Shown one piece after another: positions 52,622-61,464 of a stretch of 64,000 nt of DNA. The notes under the pieces were generated by a model. The model was not told the origin of the DNA. It saw only the letters and a program-made list of their open reading frames with translations, and did no database searches. This stretch comes from JARRKC01 sp963723965 (GTDB taxonomy: Bacteria > Acidobacteriota > UBA6911 > RPQK01 > JAPXNP01): contig CAVRSV010000008.1 in the NCBI GenBank assembly GCA_963723965.1, positions 62,001-126,000 on the forward strand, given 5' to 3'. The number at the start of each line of letters is the position of its first letter. Position 1 is the first letter of the stretch. The position numbers and the translations under genes are program-made.

Positions 52622-54058
52622 ATGCTCGAGTTCGGATTCGCCAAAAGCAGGACGGATCCGGTGCGGCCGCCGGCCGTGGCGGGTTCATTCTACCCCGAGG
52701 ACCCCGGCGAGCTGACTCTGATGCTCGATCGTCTGCTGGCGGAAGTCGAACTTTCCCCGGCCGGGGGACGGATCGTGGGTTTGATTTCTCCCCATGCCGG
52801 CTATCCTTACTCGGGTCACGTTGCGGCCCGGTCCTTCGCCGCGCTGCGGCAGCAGCAACCCGCGAGGATCGTCCTCATCGCGCCCTGCCATGTCGAGGCC
52901 TTCGCCGGAGCCTCGGTCTTTGACGGGCGGGCCTACGCCACCCCCCTGGGGGAGGTGCCGGTGGACCGGAAGTTCGCCGAAGTCCTGGTCCGCAGCGGCG
53001 CAGCCCGCTTCTCCGACGCCGGACACCGGCGCGTGGGCGGCGGCCGGGGCGAGCATTCCCTGGAGGTGCAGCTGCCCTTTCTGCAGCGGGTGCTGGACCG
53101 TTTCACCCTCGTCCCCATCGTCCTGGGAGAACGGGAGCCGGAGACCTGCCGTCGTCTGGCCGTCGCTCTGGCCGAGATTCTCGATGAGGAGACTGTGCTC
53201 GTTGCCAGCTCGGATCTGTCTCACTTTCACCCGGACGAGGAGGCCCGGGAGCTGGACGGGAAGGTCGCCGCCTTCGTCGAGACGTGGGATTACTTCAGCC
53301 TCCTGTCCTGCCTGGACGCCGGGGACTGCGAGGCTTGCGGCGGCGGGCCGATCGTGACGACCATGCTCGCGGCGCAGCTGTGCGGCGCGGGGAAGTCGGA
53401 GGTCCTGCGCTATGCCAATTCCGGCGACGTGCCTCCATTTCGCCGAGACGGCGTGGTCGGGTATCTGTCGGCACTGTTCCGCCTCGACGGAGAGGACGGG
53501 AGCGGAGAGCGCGAGCGGCTCTCCCCGCAGGATCGGGAGCGGCTGATGGAGGTCGCGCGGGAATCGGTGCGCAGAGCCGTCCTGAGGGAGCCTCCGCTGG
53601 AGCTGGAAGAGGAGAGCCCGGCGCTTTCGAGACCGGGGGCCGCCTTCGTCACGCTCCGGCGGGAGGGTCGCCTGAGGGGATGCATCGGTGCGGTCGTGGC
53701 GCGGGAGCCGCTCGGGCGGGCGGTGGCCAACGCCGCGGCGGCGGCGGCTTTGCGGGATCCCCGATTTTCACCGCTGTCACGCGACGAGCTTGCCGGCCTC
53801 GACTGCCATATCTCGGTGCTGACCCCCTTCCGACTCTTGTCCCGGCCGAAGCAGTTCGAGATCGGCCGCCACGGATTGCTGCTCGAGCGGGGCTTCCGGC
53901 GCGGCCTGCTCCTGCCGCAGGTCGCCGTCGAGCAGTCCTGGGATCGGGAGACCTTTCTGCGGCAGACCTGCCTGAAAGCCGGACTCGAGCCGGACGCCTG
54001 GGAGGATCCCGAGACCGTTGTCTACACCTTCACGGCCGAGCTGATCGGCCACGAATAG
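52622..54058 (+). CDS. Memo-AMMECR1 fusion (AmmeMemoRadiSam system proteins B and A)
   Basis: 478 residues. The N-terminal Memo domain (about 10-285) carries AGSFYP (20-25), SPHAGYPYSG (56-65), a His-rich GGRGEHSLEVQLPFLQ and SSDLSHFH, resembling nonheme-iron dioxygenase metal sites. The C-terminal AMMECR1 domain (about 300-478) has GRLRGCIGAVVAREPLG and FSPLSRDELAGLDCHISVLT. Joined, these are the B and A parts of the AmmeMemoRadiSam system; the third part, radical SAM AmrS, is not adjacent. Function of the system is not established. The ATG at 52622 is preferred over GTG 52613 on spacing from GGAG. Confidence 0.92.
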   Translation: MLEFGFAKSRTDPVRPPAVAGSFYPEDPGELTLMLDRLLAEVELSPAGGRIVGLISPHAGYPYSGHVAARSFAALRQQQPARIVLIAPCHVEAFAGASVFDGRAYATPLGEVPVDRKFAEVLVRSGAARFSDAGHRRVGGGRGEHSLEVQLPFLQRVLDRFTLVPIVLGEREPETCRRLAVALAEILDEETVLVASSDLSHFHPDEEARELDGKVAAFVETWDYFSLLSCLDAGDCEACGGGPIVTTMLAAQLCGAGKSEVLRYANSGDVPPFRRDGVVGYLSALFRLDGEDGSGERERLSPQDRERLMEVARESVRRAVLREPPLELEEESPALSRPGAAFVTLRREGRLRGCIGAVVAREPLGRAVANAAAAAALRDPRFSPLSRDELAGLDCHISVLTPFRLLSRPKQFEIGRHGLLLERGFRRGLLLPQVAVEQSWDRETFLRQTCLKAGLEPDAWEDPETVVYTFTAELIGHE

Positions 54059-54145
54059 GCCATCCGAGTTCACCCGGCCGTCTCGATCCGGTGCCGCGTG
54101 GGCCGGAAGGCCCGCCCACCGGCGCCGCCCGGAGCCGGGATCGGA

Positions 54146-56032
54146 CTACTTCGGCGGCTCCGGCACGTTCTGCGGAGCGGCACCGTCGAGCTCGACCAGG
54201 ATGACCCAGTCCTGGTCGGCGGCCGCGGGGGGTGAGCCGAGTTTCTGGTATCCGGGTCCCCGTACGGAGGGCAGGGAGCCGTCTCGAAGCTCGCCTCCGG
54301 CGATGGGGTCGAACCAGCGGATGCGGTACTCGGCTGCCGGCAGCCAGAGCCGGGTGGCGGTTCCCGGAGGTGCGTAGACCGCGTAGACGCGGCCCGGCTC
54401 GGCCAGGCAATAGGCTCCTTCGCCCTGGACCAGGCGGTCGTCCGGCTGCATGTCCGGGAAGGGAAGGTGATCCTGGAAGAAGCGCACCGCGATGCGGGTC
54501 TGATCCCACATGTTCTGACGGCTGCGGAAGTCTTCGAGATTGAGATCGTTGTTGGGGTACTTGTATCCGAAATACCACTCGCAGCCTGCGCCGCCGGCCA
54601 TCAGGTTGCCCCACAGGGCAAACCGCCGCACCGTATCGTGGCGCGGATCGTCGCTGTCGGGCAGGACGCCCGCTTCGGCCGGACCGATCTCGTCGAGGCA
54701 GACGAACCACGGATGCCCCGAGTCTGCCGACAGACGGACCCATTTGAGGGTCTCCTCGTGGGTCTGATGCAGATCGCCCATCTGCAGGGAGGGCCCGTCC
54801 AGATCGGCGAATCCGAGCAGGGGATGGTAGATGCGATCGTAATCGCCGGGCAGGGTGTGCACGACGACGGGATTCCGGTAGGGATCGAGGGCATGAATGT
54901 AGGTGGCGAAGTCCTTGCGCTGCCGCGTCGTGTTGCCTCGGGTCTGGGGAGCGTTCGTGTCCCAGCCCTCGTTGTTCCATCCGTTCTCCTCGCCGAGGTT
55001 CCAGACCACGCCGCTGTGGTGCGCGAAGCGGGCGATGAGCTCGCGATAGTAGAGCCTGCGGGAGTCGGCGAATTCGCCCCCTTCCTCGGTCTCGAAGAGG
55101 CTCTCGTTCTCGGTCTCCGTAAGCACGACGTGCAGTGCGATGCCGAGTCGATCCATATGGTCGAAGACCCGGTTCCACTGGGCCAGCTTCGAGCAGTCGA
55201 AGCGATAGCGATCGGCCCGGGTCCGGTAGGGCCAGACGTCGTCGCCGTCTCCCTCGATGTTCATGGTCAGGAAGTAGACACTGTTGACGCCGCGGGAGGC
55301 GAGGTAGTTCAGGGCGCCGATGATCCCCTTCCCGAGTCCTTTCTTCCAGGTGGGATCCCCCTCCTGCCAGTCGGCGACGTGGGGTCCGTAGTGGTGGAGC
55401 GGGGCTTGGGCGGCCTCGCCTTCCCGTTGTCCGCCGGGCGACGGGCGGTCGGCCCGATTCGGATCGAACTCGTCGTAGGCGAGGAAATTCTCGGGACTGT
55501 CCGCTCCGGACTTCAGGAAGAAACTGTGGTCCGCCGTGTGCTGCAGGTAGCGCCGGCCGACGTAGCGCAGCCTGCCGCGATCGAACCGTCCTGTCCCTCC
55601 CGGCGGCGGATCGGCTACGATGAGATCGCCTTCGAGACCGTCACCGGGCGCCGAGATGCCGCTCCGCTCCGGATCGAGAGCGATCCGATCGCCTGCGAGC
55701 AGGGACACGCGGTAATGCCAGACGCCGGATTCGTCCGGGACCCAGACCACCTTCCAGCGGTTCCCCGATTCGGCCCCTGAATCCGCGGCGTTTCCGTCCG
55801 CGGCGAAGTAACCCGGAACGTCGAAGTGTCTCCCCGCTTCGCTGGTGAACCGGACACTCAGCCGGTAATCGAGAAAAGGATTGGGATCGGCGGTCTCCGA
55901 GGATTCCGGGCCCTCGACGATCAGCGTCACGGGGTGCCAGACGATCAACTCCCCGGACAGCTGGATCGGAGGGGCCTGTCCACAGCCGCAGATCGCGATG
56001 TAGAGGAGGGCACTCAGTCCGGCTTTGCGCAT
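54146..56032 (-). CDS. DUF5060-type glycosidase-like protein, probable lipoprotein
   Basis: 628 residues. After an N-terminal hydrophobic segment ending ICGCGQAP (Cys 16 or 18 may be lipidated) comes a DUF5060 beta sandwich (about 30-140: FLDYRLSVRFTSEAGRHFDV, GVWHYRVSLLAGD). A TIM-barrel region follows, with VNSVYFLTMNIEGDGDDVWP, HHSGVVWNLGEENGWNNEGW and WFVCLDEIGPAE, whose Glu residues are candidate acid/nucleophile, then a C-terminal collagen-binding-like beta domain. Related proteins act on rhamnogalacturonan or other plant glycans, fitting the uronate operon nearby. Exact substrate not readable. Confidence 0.85.
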   Translation of the reverse strand: MRKAGLSALLYIAICGCGQAPPIQLSGELIVWHPVTLIVEGPESSETADPNPFLDYRLSVRFTSEAGRHFDVPGYFAADGNAADSGAESGNRWKVVWVPDESGVWHYRVSLLAGDRIALDPERSGISAPGDGLEGDLIVADPPPGGTGRFDRGRLRYVGRRYLQHTADHSFFLKSGADSPENFLAYDEFDPNRADRPSPGGQREGEAAQAPLHHYGPHVADWQEGDPTWKKGLGKGIIGALNYLASRGVNSVYFLTMNIEGDGDDVWPYRTRADRYRFDCSKLAQWNRVFDHMDRLGIALHVVLTETENESLFETEEGGEFADSRRLYYRELIARFAHHSGVVWNLGEENGWNNEGWDTNAPQTRGNTTRQRKDFATYIHALDPYRNPVVVHTLPGDYDRIYHPLLGFADLDGPSLQMGDLHQTHEETLKWVRLSADSGHPWFVCLDEIGPAEAGVLPDSDDPRHDTVRRFALWGNLMAGGAGCEWYFGYKYPNNDLNLEDFRSRQNMWDQTRIAVRFFQDHLPFPDMQPDDRLVQGEGAYCLAEPGRVYAVYAPPGTATRLWLPAAEYRIRWFDPIAGGELRDGSLPSVRGPGYQKLGSPPAAADQDWVILVELDGAAPQNVPEPPK

Positions 56033-56104
56033 GAAGGGGGATTATTGCAGACCGGGGAAGCCGAATCCACGGGCTGGCGCCCCGTCGGCCGGCGGGACTC
56101 GGGA

Positions 56105-56476
56105 TCAGCGAGCCTCTTCCAGATTGCGGTTGGGCCGCAGGTAGGTCAGCCGGATCAGGCTCAGAATGGTCGCCTTCTTCTGTTTGCGGTCCAGGTTCTT
56201 CAGGCCGCTGACCCAGGCGCGAAGGCCCTCCGGATTCACTTCCAGGACTTCACAGACCCAGCGAAAGCTCCCTGTGTCCATCTCGTTGGAGTCGAACCAG
56301 TGCTGGGCGTCCGCCTGCCATTCCTGCCAGTCCTTATCCAGTTTCTTCTGGGGACTGATCAGGTCGCGGATGGCCTGCGTCATGATGCCCATGGCCAGAT
56401 TGACCAGCGATCGATCGGGCCTCCGGTCACGAGGGTGCAGGCCCTCCGAACTCAATACTGCAGGTTTGACGGCCAT
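56105..56476 (-). CDS. Conserved small basic protein with possible helix-turn-helix
   Basis: 123 residues, no Cys-rich or membrane segment. Central WFDSNEMDTGSFRWVCEVLE and NPEGLRAWVSGLK look like consecutive helices, with helix-turn-helix spacing, and the C-terminus LTYLRPNRN is basic. It may be a DNA-binding regulator, but this is inference from pattern. A clear AAGGAGC ribosome binding site and a sigma-70-like promoter at 56528 support real expression. I do not know an established name. Confidence 0.7.
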   Translation of the reverse strand: MAVKPAVLSSEGLHPRDRRPDRSLVNLAMGIMTQAIRDLISPQKKLDKDWQEWQADAQHWFDSNEMDTGSFRWVCEVLEVNPEGLRAWVSGLKNLDRKQKKATILSLIRLTYLRPNRNLEEAR

Positions 56477-56527
56477 TCTCGATGCTCCTTGGAGTTCGAC
56501 GTGGTCCCAATCGGGGACCTTTTCTGC

Positions 56528-56557
56528 ATACTATCGCAGCCCTTTGCCGCGATTCAA
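56528..56557 (-). promoter_or_regulatory. Promoter candidate for the small HTH-like gene
   Basis: On the minus strand: TTGAAT (56552-56557), 18-bp spacer, TAGTAT (56528-56533). Five- and four-of-six matches to the consensus, about 50 bp before the start at 56476. Confidence 0.45.
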
Positions 56558-56646
56558 AACCTTCATGAACATAGGATGGACAAAATCAGGACATTGTTTC
56601 AAAGATCCGAATTACGCAGACCGAGAGCCCGCAACGACGGGCGCCG

Positions 56647-58635
56647 TCAGGGTCCGCTCATCTCGAAGGTAAGGATGTTGCGGGCCGGATGAACCTGCTC
56701 GATGCGGACGTTGAGCCGCGCGCCGAGTGGAAGCTCGGCCGTCGAGCGGAGCAGACCCCGGATCAGGTAATCGGTGGTCTCGAGCAGGTAGCCTCGCTCG
56801 AGGGTCCGTACGACGACCGCATCGAAATTTCGATCGCGGCAGTGCTGGTCCAGATAAGTCAGTACGTAGAAGCGATTGGCATTGCGCTCCGCCGCCCGGA
56901 TATCGCCGTCTACGGACTGGACGAGCTCCATGGCCTCGGCCAGTTCCTCGCTGCTGTAGGGAAGCGGGTCTCCCGCGATGTGGGCAGTCAGCTGCCGCTG
57001 CAGAACCAGATCACCGTAGCGGCGGATGGGCGAGGTCAGCTGGGTATAGGCCTCCAGCCCCAGCCCCGCGTGAGCCGCCGGCTCGAGGGAGAGACGGCTC
57101 TTCTCCAGCTGCATGAAGATCTCATTGAAGCGAACGGGATCGTAGGCCGGCGGAACCTCCAGCGGCTGGGCCGGCGGCGGCTGGCTGCGGTAGATCATGG
57201 GAAACCGCTCTTCCAGGGAGAGCCGGGCCGCCAGACTGTTCCACAGGATCATCAACTCGCTGACCAGCCGCCGGCTCGGCGAGCCCGTGTCGACCATTTT
57301 GAGCGTGATCGAGTCTTTGCGGGCCAAGACCTTCAGTTCGGGGCGGTTGAGCATGAGCGCTCCGTGCGAGGCCCGCTCGGCGGCCAGACTGCGGCACAGG
57401 GCGTGGAGCGGCCCCAGTAGATCCGAGAGGAGTTCGCCGTCGTCGGCTTCGATGGACCGATCGGCATCGCCATAACTGAGATGCCGGTCGACGATGATCT
57501 CCGAGCGCTCGAAGCCCCAGTCCATCAGCTGGTGTTGCGCGTCGAAGTGCGCTCTCAGCGTGAGCGCCGGGCGGAGCGCCTCCTCCTTCAGGCTGCCCAG
57601 ATCGCAGGACAGCGGCTCCGGAAGCATGCGCACCGTGGTCTGGGGCAGGTAGACGGAAGAGATGCGCCGGCGCGCCTCGAGATCGAGCAGATCCGCCTTT
57701 TGGACGAAGTGAGCGACGTCCGCAATGTGCACGAAGACCGTGAGCCCCTGGGCGTTGAGTTCGATGCTGAAGGCGTCATCGACCTCGCGGGTCTCTTCAT
57801 CGTCGATGGCGATGGTGAACAGATCGGCCCGCTGGGCCCGGCCGGGAGTGCTCGCATAGGGCTGGAGCCGGGCGGTGAAGTCCAGGGACTCCCGGCTGAA
57901 GCGGGGATCGATGCCGGCCGCGACCAGTAACGGATCGGCCGAGGCGGGAAGCCGTCCCAGGGTGGCCAGGATGTCGTAGGCCGCCATGCGCGGTGTCAGG
58001 TCCGGATCCAGGTCCTGCAGCCAGACGACCACCTCGTCGTCGCGCTGGCGCTGGACGAGAAAGTCCTCGAGCCGTCTCGAGACGACTTCACGCTCCGTGT
58101 CCGACAGCTCCGACGAGGCCTGCTCTCCGGCCAGGACCTCCGCCAGCCAGGCTCGGGTCCTGCGCCGAAGCGCCTCCTTTTCTTCCTGTCGGCGGGCGGC
58201 CGTGAGCTGGGCGCTGACCTGGTCCGGGGGCCGCGGAGAAATGTGGCTGCCCCGGACCTTGAAATGGACCTGGTCCTGCAGCACGGCGTGTACGACGGCC
58301 GAAAGGCTGCAGCAGTCGGAACTGCCGAAGTAGAGCCGGGCCAGTTCTTCCGGCTGGAATTCCCGCTGTTGTTCCCGGATCGATTCCCAGAGCAGCTCCG
58401 TGTCCAACTCCGCCAGGGTCTCGTCGATCCGGTTCTGGATCAGCTCGATCGTCTCTCCGACGCGCCCCTGTCCGGCTTCCTCGTGGCGCACGAGGACGTT
58501 GCGTTCCGCCACGCTGTGGCGACGCCCGTTCTGATCGGTGACTTCGAACTTGCCTTTGTTGTCGCCCGTCACGACTCCCAGCTTGAGGGATCCGTTGGCG
58601 AGAAACTCCACGGCTCTACCCAGGAATTCCGGCAT
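56647..58635 (-). CDS. RNB-domain exoribonuclease (RNase II/R family)
   Basis: 662 residues. An SH3-like N-terminal start (MPEFLGRAVEFLANGSLKLG) is followed by a helical part. The RNB catalytic domain shows TIDDEETREVDDAFSIE, with its clustered Asp residues for Mg, VHIADVAHFVQKADLLD and YTQLTSPIRRYGDLVLQRQL. A short C-terminal S1-like beta segment ends LTFEMSGP. It degrades RNA 3'-to-5' hydrolytically. N-terminal cold-shock domains of full RNase R are absent, so it is closest to the shorter RNB group. Stands 58 bp downstream of lon. Confidence 0.92.
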   Translation of the reverse strand: MPEFLGRAVEFLANGSLKLGVVTGDNKGKFEVTDQNGRRHSVAERNVLVRHEEAGQGRVGETIELIQNRIDETLAELDTELLWESIREQQREFQPEELARLYFGSSDCCSLSAVVHAVLQDQVHFKVRGSHISPRPPDQVSAQLTAARRQEEKEALRRRTRAWLAEVLAGEQASSELSDTEREVVSRRLEDFLVQRQRDDEVVVWLQDLDPDLTPRMAAYDILATLGRLPASADPLLVAAGIDPRFSRESLDFTARLQPYASTPGRAQRADLFTIAIDDEETREVDDAFSIELNAQGLTVFVHIADVAHFVQKADLLDLEARRRISSVYLPQTTVRMLPEPLSCDLGSLKEEALRPALTLRAHFDAQHQLMDWGFERSEIIVDRHLSYGDADRSIEADDGELLSDLLGPLHALCRSLAAERASHGALMLNRPELKVLARKDSITLKMVDTGSPSRRLVSELMILWNSLAARLSLEERFPMIYRSQPPPAQPLEVPPAYDPVRFNEIFMQLEKSRLSLEPAAHAGLGLEAYTQLTSPIRRYGDLVLQRQLTAHIAGDPLPYSSEELAEAMELVQSVDGDIRAAERNANRFYVLTYLDQHCRDRNFDAVVVRTLERGYLLETTDYLIRGLLRSTAELPLGARLNVRIEQVHPARNILTFEMSGP

Positions 58636-58693
58636 GAAGTGGCCATTCTAGTGCTTGCCCGCACTGCTGACAACGCGGCGGCGCCGCTGGAAA

Positions 58694-61141
58694 TCAGGAG
58701 GTCTTTTGCTGCCTTCCGTCGAATGCCCAGTGGGCGACCTCCTCGAAGTCCTTGGCATAGTGGAAGGTCAGATTCTCGCGCAGGTAGTCGGGAAGTTCCA
58801 GAACGTCCTTCTGATTGGCGGCCGGAAGGATCAGCGTCGTGAGGCCTGCCCGGCGTGCAGCGATCACCTTCTCCTTGACGCCGCCGATGGGGAGCACCCG
58901 ACCCGTCAACGTCAGCTCTCCCGTCATGCCGAGTTCCTTGGGCAGGGCCTGCTCTGTGACCAGCGAGAGTAGCGCCGTCGCCATGGTGATCCCGGCCGAG
59001 GGGCCGTCCTTGGGCGTAGCCCCGGCGGGCACGTGGAGGTGAATGAAATGCTCGTCGAAGAAATCGGGTTTGACGCCGTAATCGGGCAGGTGGGCCATGA
59101 TGTAGGAGTAGGCGATCTCGGAACTCTCGATCATGACGTTGCCGAGTTGGCCGGTCTGTTTGAATCCCTTGCGTTTGCTCGCGATGGAGGTGGCCTCGAT
59201 CTGCATGGTGGCCCCTCCCAGACTGGTCCAGGCCAGCCCGGTCACCACCCCGGGACGCGGTGCCACCAGCTCTTCGTCGGTGAAGATGGGCTGACCCAGA
59301 TAGCGCTGCAGCTCCTGTTTGCCCACCGTCACCTTCTCGCGGTCACCTCCGGCGATCTCGAGCGCCGCCCGGCGCATGACCTTGCGGATCATCTTCTCCA
59401 GGCCGCGCACACCCGCCTCGCGCGCCCAGCCCTCGATCATGGCGACCAGGGCCGGCTTGCGGATGACCACCTGGCGGGCATCGAGGCCGTGGTGCGCCAG
59501 GGCCTTGGGAATCAGAAAGCGGCGGGCGATTTCGATCTTCTCCTGGCGGATGTAGCCGGACAGGCGGATCACCTCCATCCGATCCAGCAGCGGGCCGGGG
59601 ATCGTGTCGAGCTGGTTGGCAGTGGTCACGAACAGCACGTTGGAGAGGTCGAAGGGCACGTCCAGGTAGTGGTCGCGGAAGCTGGCGTTCTGCTCCGGGT
59701 CCAGGACCTCGAGCAGGGCCGAGGCGGGATCGCCCCGAAAGGAGGCGCCGATCTTGTCGATCTCGTCCAGCATGATCACGGGATTGGAGGTTCCGACCAC
59801 CTTCATCGCCTGGATGAATTTGCCCGGCATGGCGCCGATGTAGGTTCGCCGGTGCCCCTTGATCTCCGCCTCGTCCCGCATGCCGCCCAGAGAGAAGCGG
59901 TAGAACTTGCGTCCCAGGGCGCTGGCGATACTCTTGCCGACCGAGGTCTTTCCCACTCCGGGAGGCCCCACCAGGCAGAGAATGGAGCCCGCAATGTCCC
60001 CCTTCATCTTGCCCACGGCAATGAACTCGAGGATCCGTTCCTTGACGTCCTCGAGGCCGTAGTGGTCGTGGTCGAGAACCTGCCGGGCCCGTTTCAGACC
60101 GTAGCGGTCGCGGCTGAACTTCCCCCAGGGCAGGATGGTCAGCCAGTCGAGATAGGTCCGGCTGACGGTGTATTCGGGCGAGGTCGGCTCCAGGACCTGA
60201 AGTTTCTCGAGTTCATCCTCCACGGTCTGCTTGGCTTCGCCCGTCAGGGTCAGTTGGGCGATCCGCTCCTGATACTTTTCGATCTCCGCGGTCTTCCCGT
60301 CCTTCTCCAGGCCCAGTTCCTGCTTGATGGCCCGGAGCTGTTCCTTGAGGAAGAACTCCCGTTGCTGCTTCGACATCTTTTCGTCGATCTGCTTGGTGAT
60401 CTTCTGCTGGATCTTCGACAGCTCGACCTCCTTGCGCAGCAGGAGCAGGGTCTTGTCGATGCGCCGGCGGACGTCGAATTCCGCCAGGATCTCCTGCAGT
60501 TCCTCGCCCTCGGCCGAGGTCAGATTGGCTGCAAAATCGGCGAGCTGCCCGGGATCGTCGAAGGAGGAGTGGCTCAGGAACATGCGGATGGCCTCCGACT
60601 GCACCGGATTCAGGCGCATGAGCTCCTTCAGCGAGGCGACAATGGCCAGGGCGTAGGCCTTGAGCTCCGGATTGGCCGAGAGTTCCGTGGCGTAGTGGTA
60701 TTCGACCCGGGCCAGGATCCGGTCATCAACCTGGTGGACTTCCAGGATCCGAAAACGCTCGAGGGCGCCGATGAGGATCGTGACGGATCCGTCGTCCTGG
60801 CGGACGGCCTTCAGGATCTTGGCGGCGACTCCCACATCGTACAGGTTCTCCGGGGAATCCGGCGCCTCCGCATCCTTGGCCAGTACCATTCCGAGGGTGC
60901 GGTGGGCCGTATCCACGGTCCACTCGATGGTACCGACATGCTCGGGGGGAACCTGCAGGGGAATGTGGATTCCCGGAAAGAAGGGACGCGGCCGGACCGG
61001 GAGCAGGCCAATCGTTTCCGGCAGGACCTCTCCGGCCAGGACCAGCCCCTCGGCGGATTCCGCGTTTTCCGCCGACGCTTCGGCGGGTTCGGGCTCGACT
61101 GCGGTGGCAGTGGACTCATCGTTGCGTTCGTCGTTGTTCAT
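58694..61141 (-). CDS. lon: ATP-dependent protease La (Lon)
   Basis: 815 residues from the ATG at 61141 (ACAGGATT before it). The LON substrate-binding domain starts after an acidic, poorly conserved 40-residue head (EPEPAEASAENAESAEG). AAA+ Walker A GPPGVGKTS is near residue 395, Walker B VIMLDEIDK follows, and the catalytic dyad Ser in KDGPSAGITM (about 718) and Lys in GGVKEKVIAA (about 758) is complete. It degrades misfolded and regulatory proteins in the cytoplasm. Normal length. The RNB gene follows on the same strand. No CIRCE element seen upstream. Confidence 0.97.
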   Translation of the reverse strand: MNNDERNDESTATAVEPEPAEASAENAESAEGLVLAGEVLPETIGLLPVRPRPFFPGIHIPLQVPPEHVGTIEWTVDTAHRTLGMVLAKDAEAPDSPENLYDVGVAAKILKAVRQDDGSVTILIGALERFRILEVHQVDDRILARVEYHYATELSANPELKAYALAIVASLKELMRLNPVQSEAIRMFLSHSSFDDPGQLADFAANLTSAEGEELQEILAEFDVRRRIDKTLLLLRKEVELSKIQQKITKQIDEKMSKQQREFFLKEQLRAIKQELGLEKDGKTAEIEKYQERIAQLTLTGEAKQTVEDELEKLQVLEPTSPEYTVSRTYLDWLTILPWGKFSRDRYGLKRARQVLDHDHYGLEDVKERILEFIAVGKMKGDIAGSILCLVGPPGVGKTSVGKSIASALGRKFYRFSLGGMRDEAEIKGHRRTYIGAMPGKFIQAMKVVGTSNPVIMLDEIDKIGASFRGDPASALLEVLDPEQNASFRDHYLDVPFDLSNVLFVTTANQLDTIPGPLLDRMEVIRLSGYIRQEKIEIARRFLIPKALAHHGLDARQVVIRKPALVAMIEGWAREAGVRGLEKMIRKVMRRAALEIAGGDREKVTVGKQELQRYLGQPIFTDEELVAPRPGVVTGLAWTSLGGATMQIEATSIASKRKGFKQTGQLGNVMIESSEIAYSYIMAHLPDYGVKPDFFDEHFIHLHVPAGATPKDGPSAGITMATALLSLVTEQALPKELGMTGELTLTGRVLPIGGVKEKVIAARRAGLTTLILPAANQKDVLELPDYLRENLTFHYAKDFEEVAHWAFDGRQQKTS

Positions 61142-61347
61142 ATAATCCTGTCGATTTCGGTCATCGGCGCGGCGCCGGAGTTCGGGGCCATCCGGCCCGC
61201 CCTGCTTGGCGGATCGGTGTCCCAACCCCAACGCGCCACCCCGGGGTCTATGTCGTTTGTCTCCAACAGCTACTCTACCCCATAAGATGGCAACCCTTCT
61301 GCGTCAACTGAGAATCGCAATCGACGGAAACTTCTCCGGGGCCTCGA

Positions 61348-61353
61348 TATAAT
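61348..61353 (+). promoter_or_regulatory. -10 box candidate (TATAAT) for the isocitrate dehydrogenase gene
   Basis: Perfect TATAAT 112 bp upstream of the start at 61465, in the divergent gap with lon. No convincing -35, so only tentative; it implies a long leader. Confidence 0.3.
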
Positions 61354-61464
61354 GACTTCGATCTTCGAGAGGGCAGTGTCCGACGTGCTCCGCCGCGGTG
61401 CGGCCGGGGCGGGTGGCGACGAAAAGGGCAGGGATTCGGTGATGCAGGTGACCGGAGAAAGTGT

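Noticed and set aside
59033..61285. Long plus-strand open frame (about 750 codons) opposite lon
   Set aside because: Composition follows the antisense of Lon codons, no domain or signal is recognisable, and Lon itself is certain. In this GC-rich DNA antisense frames stay open by chance.
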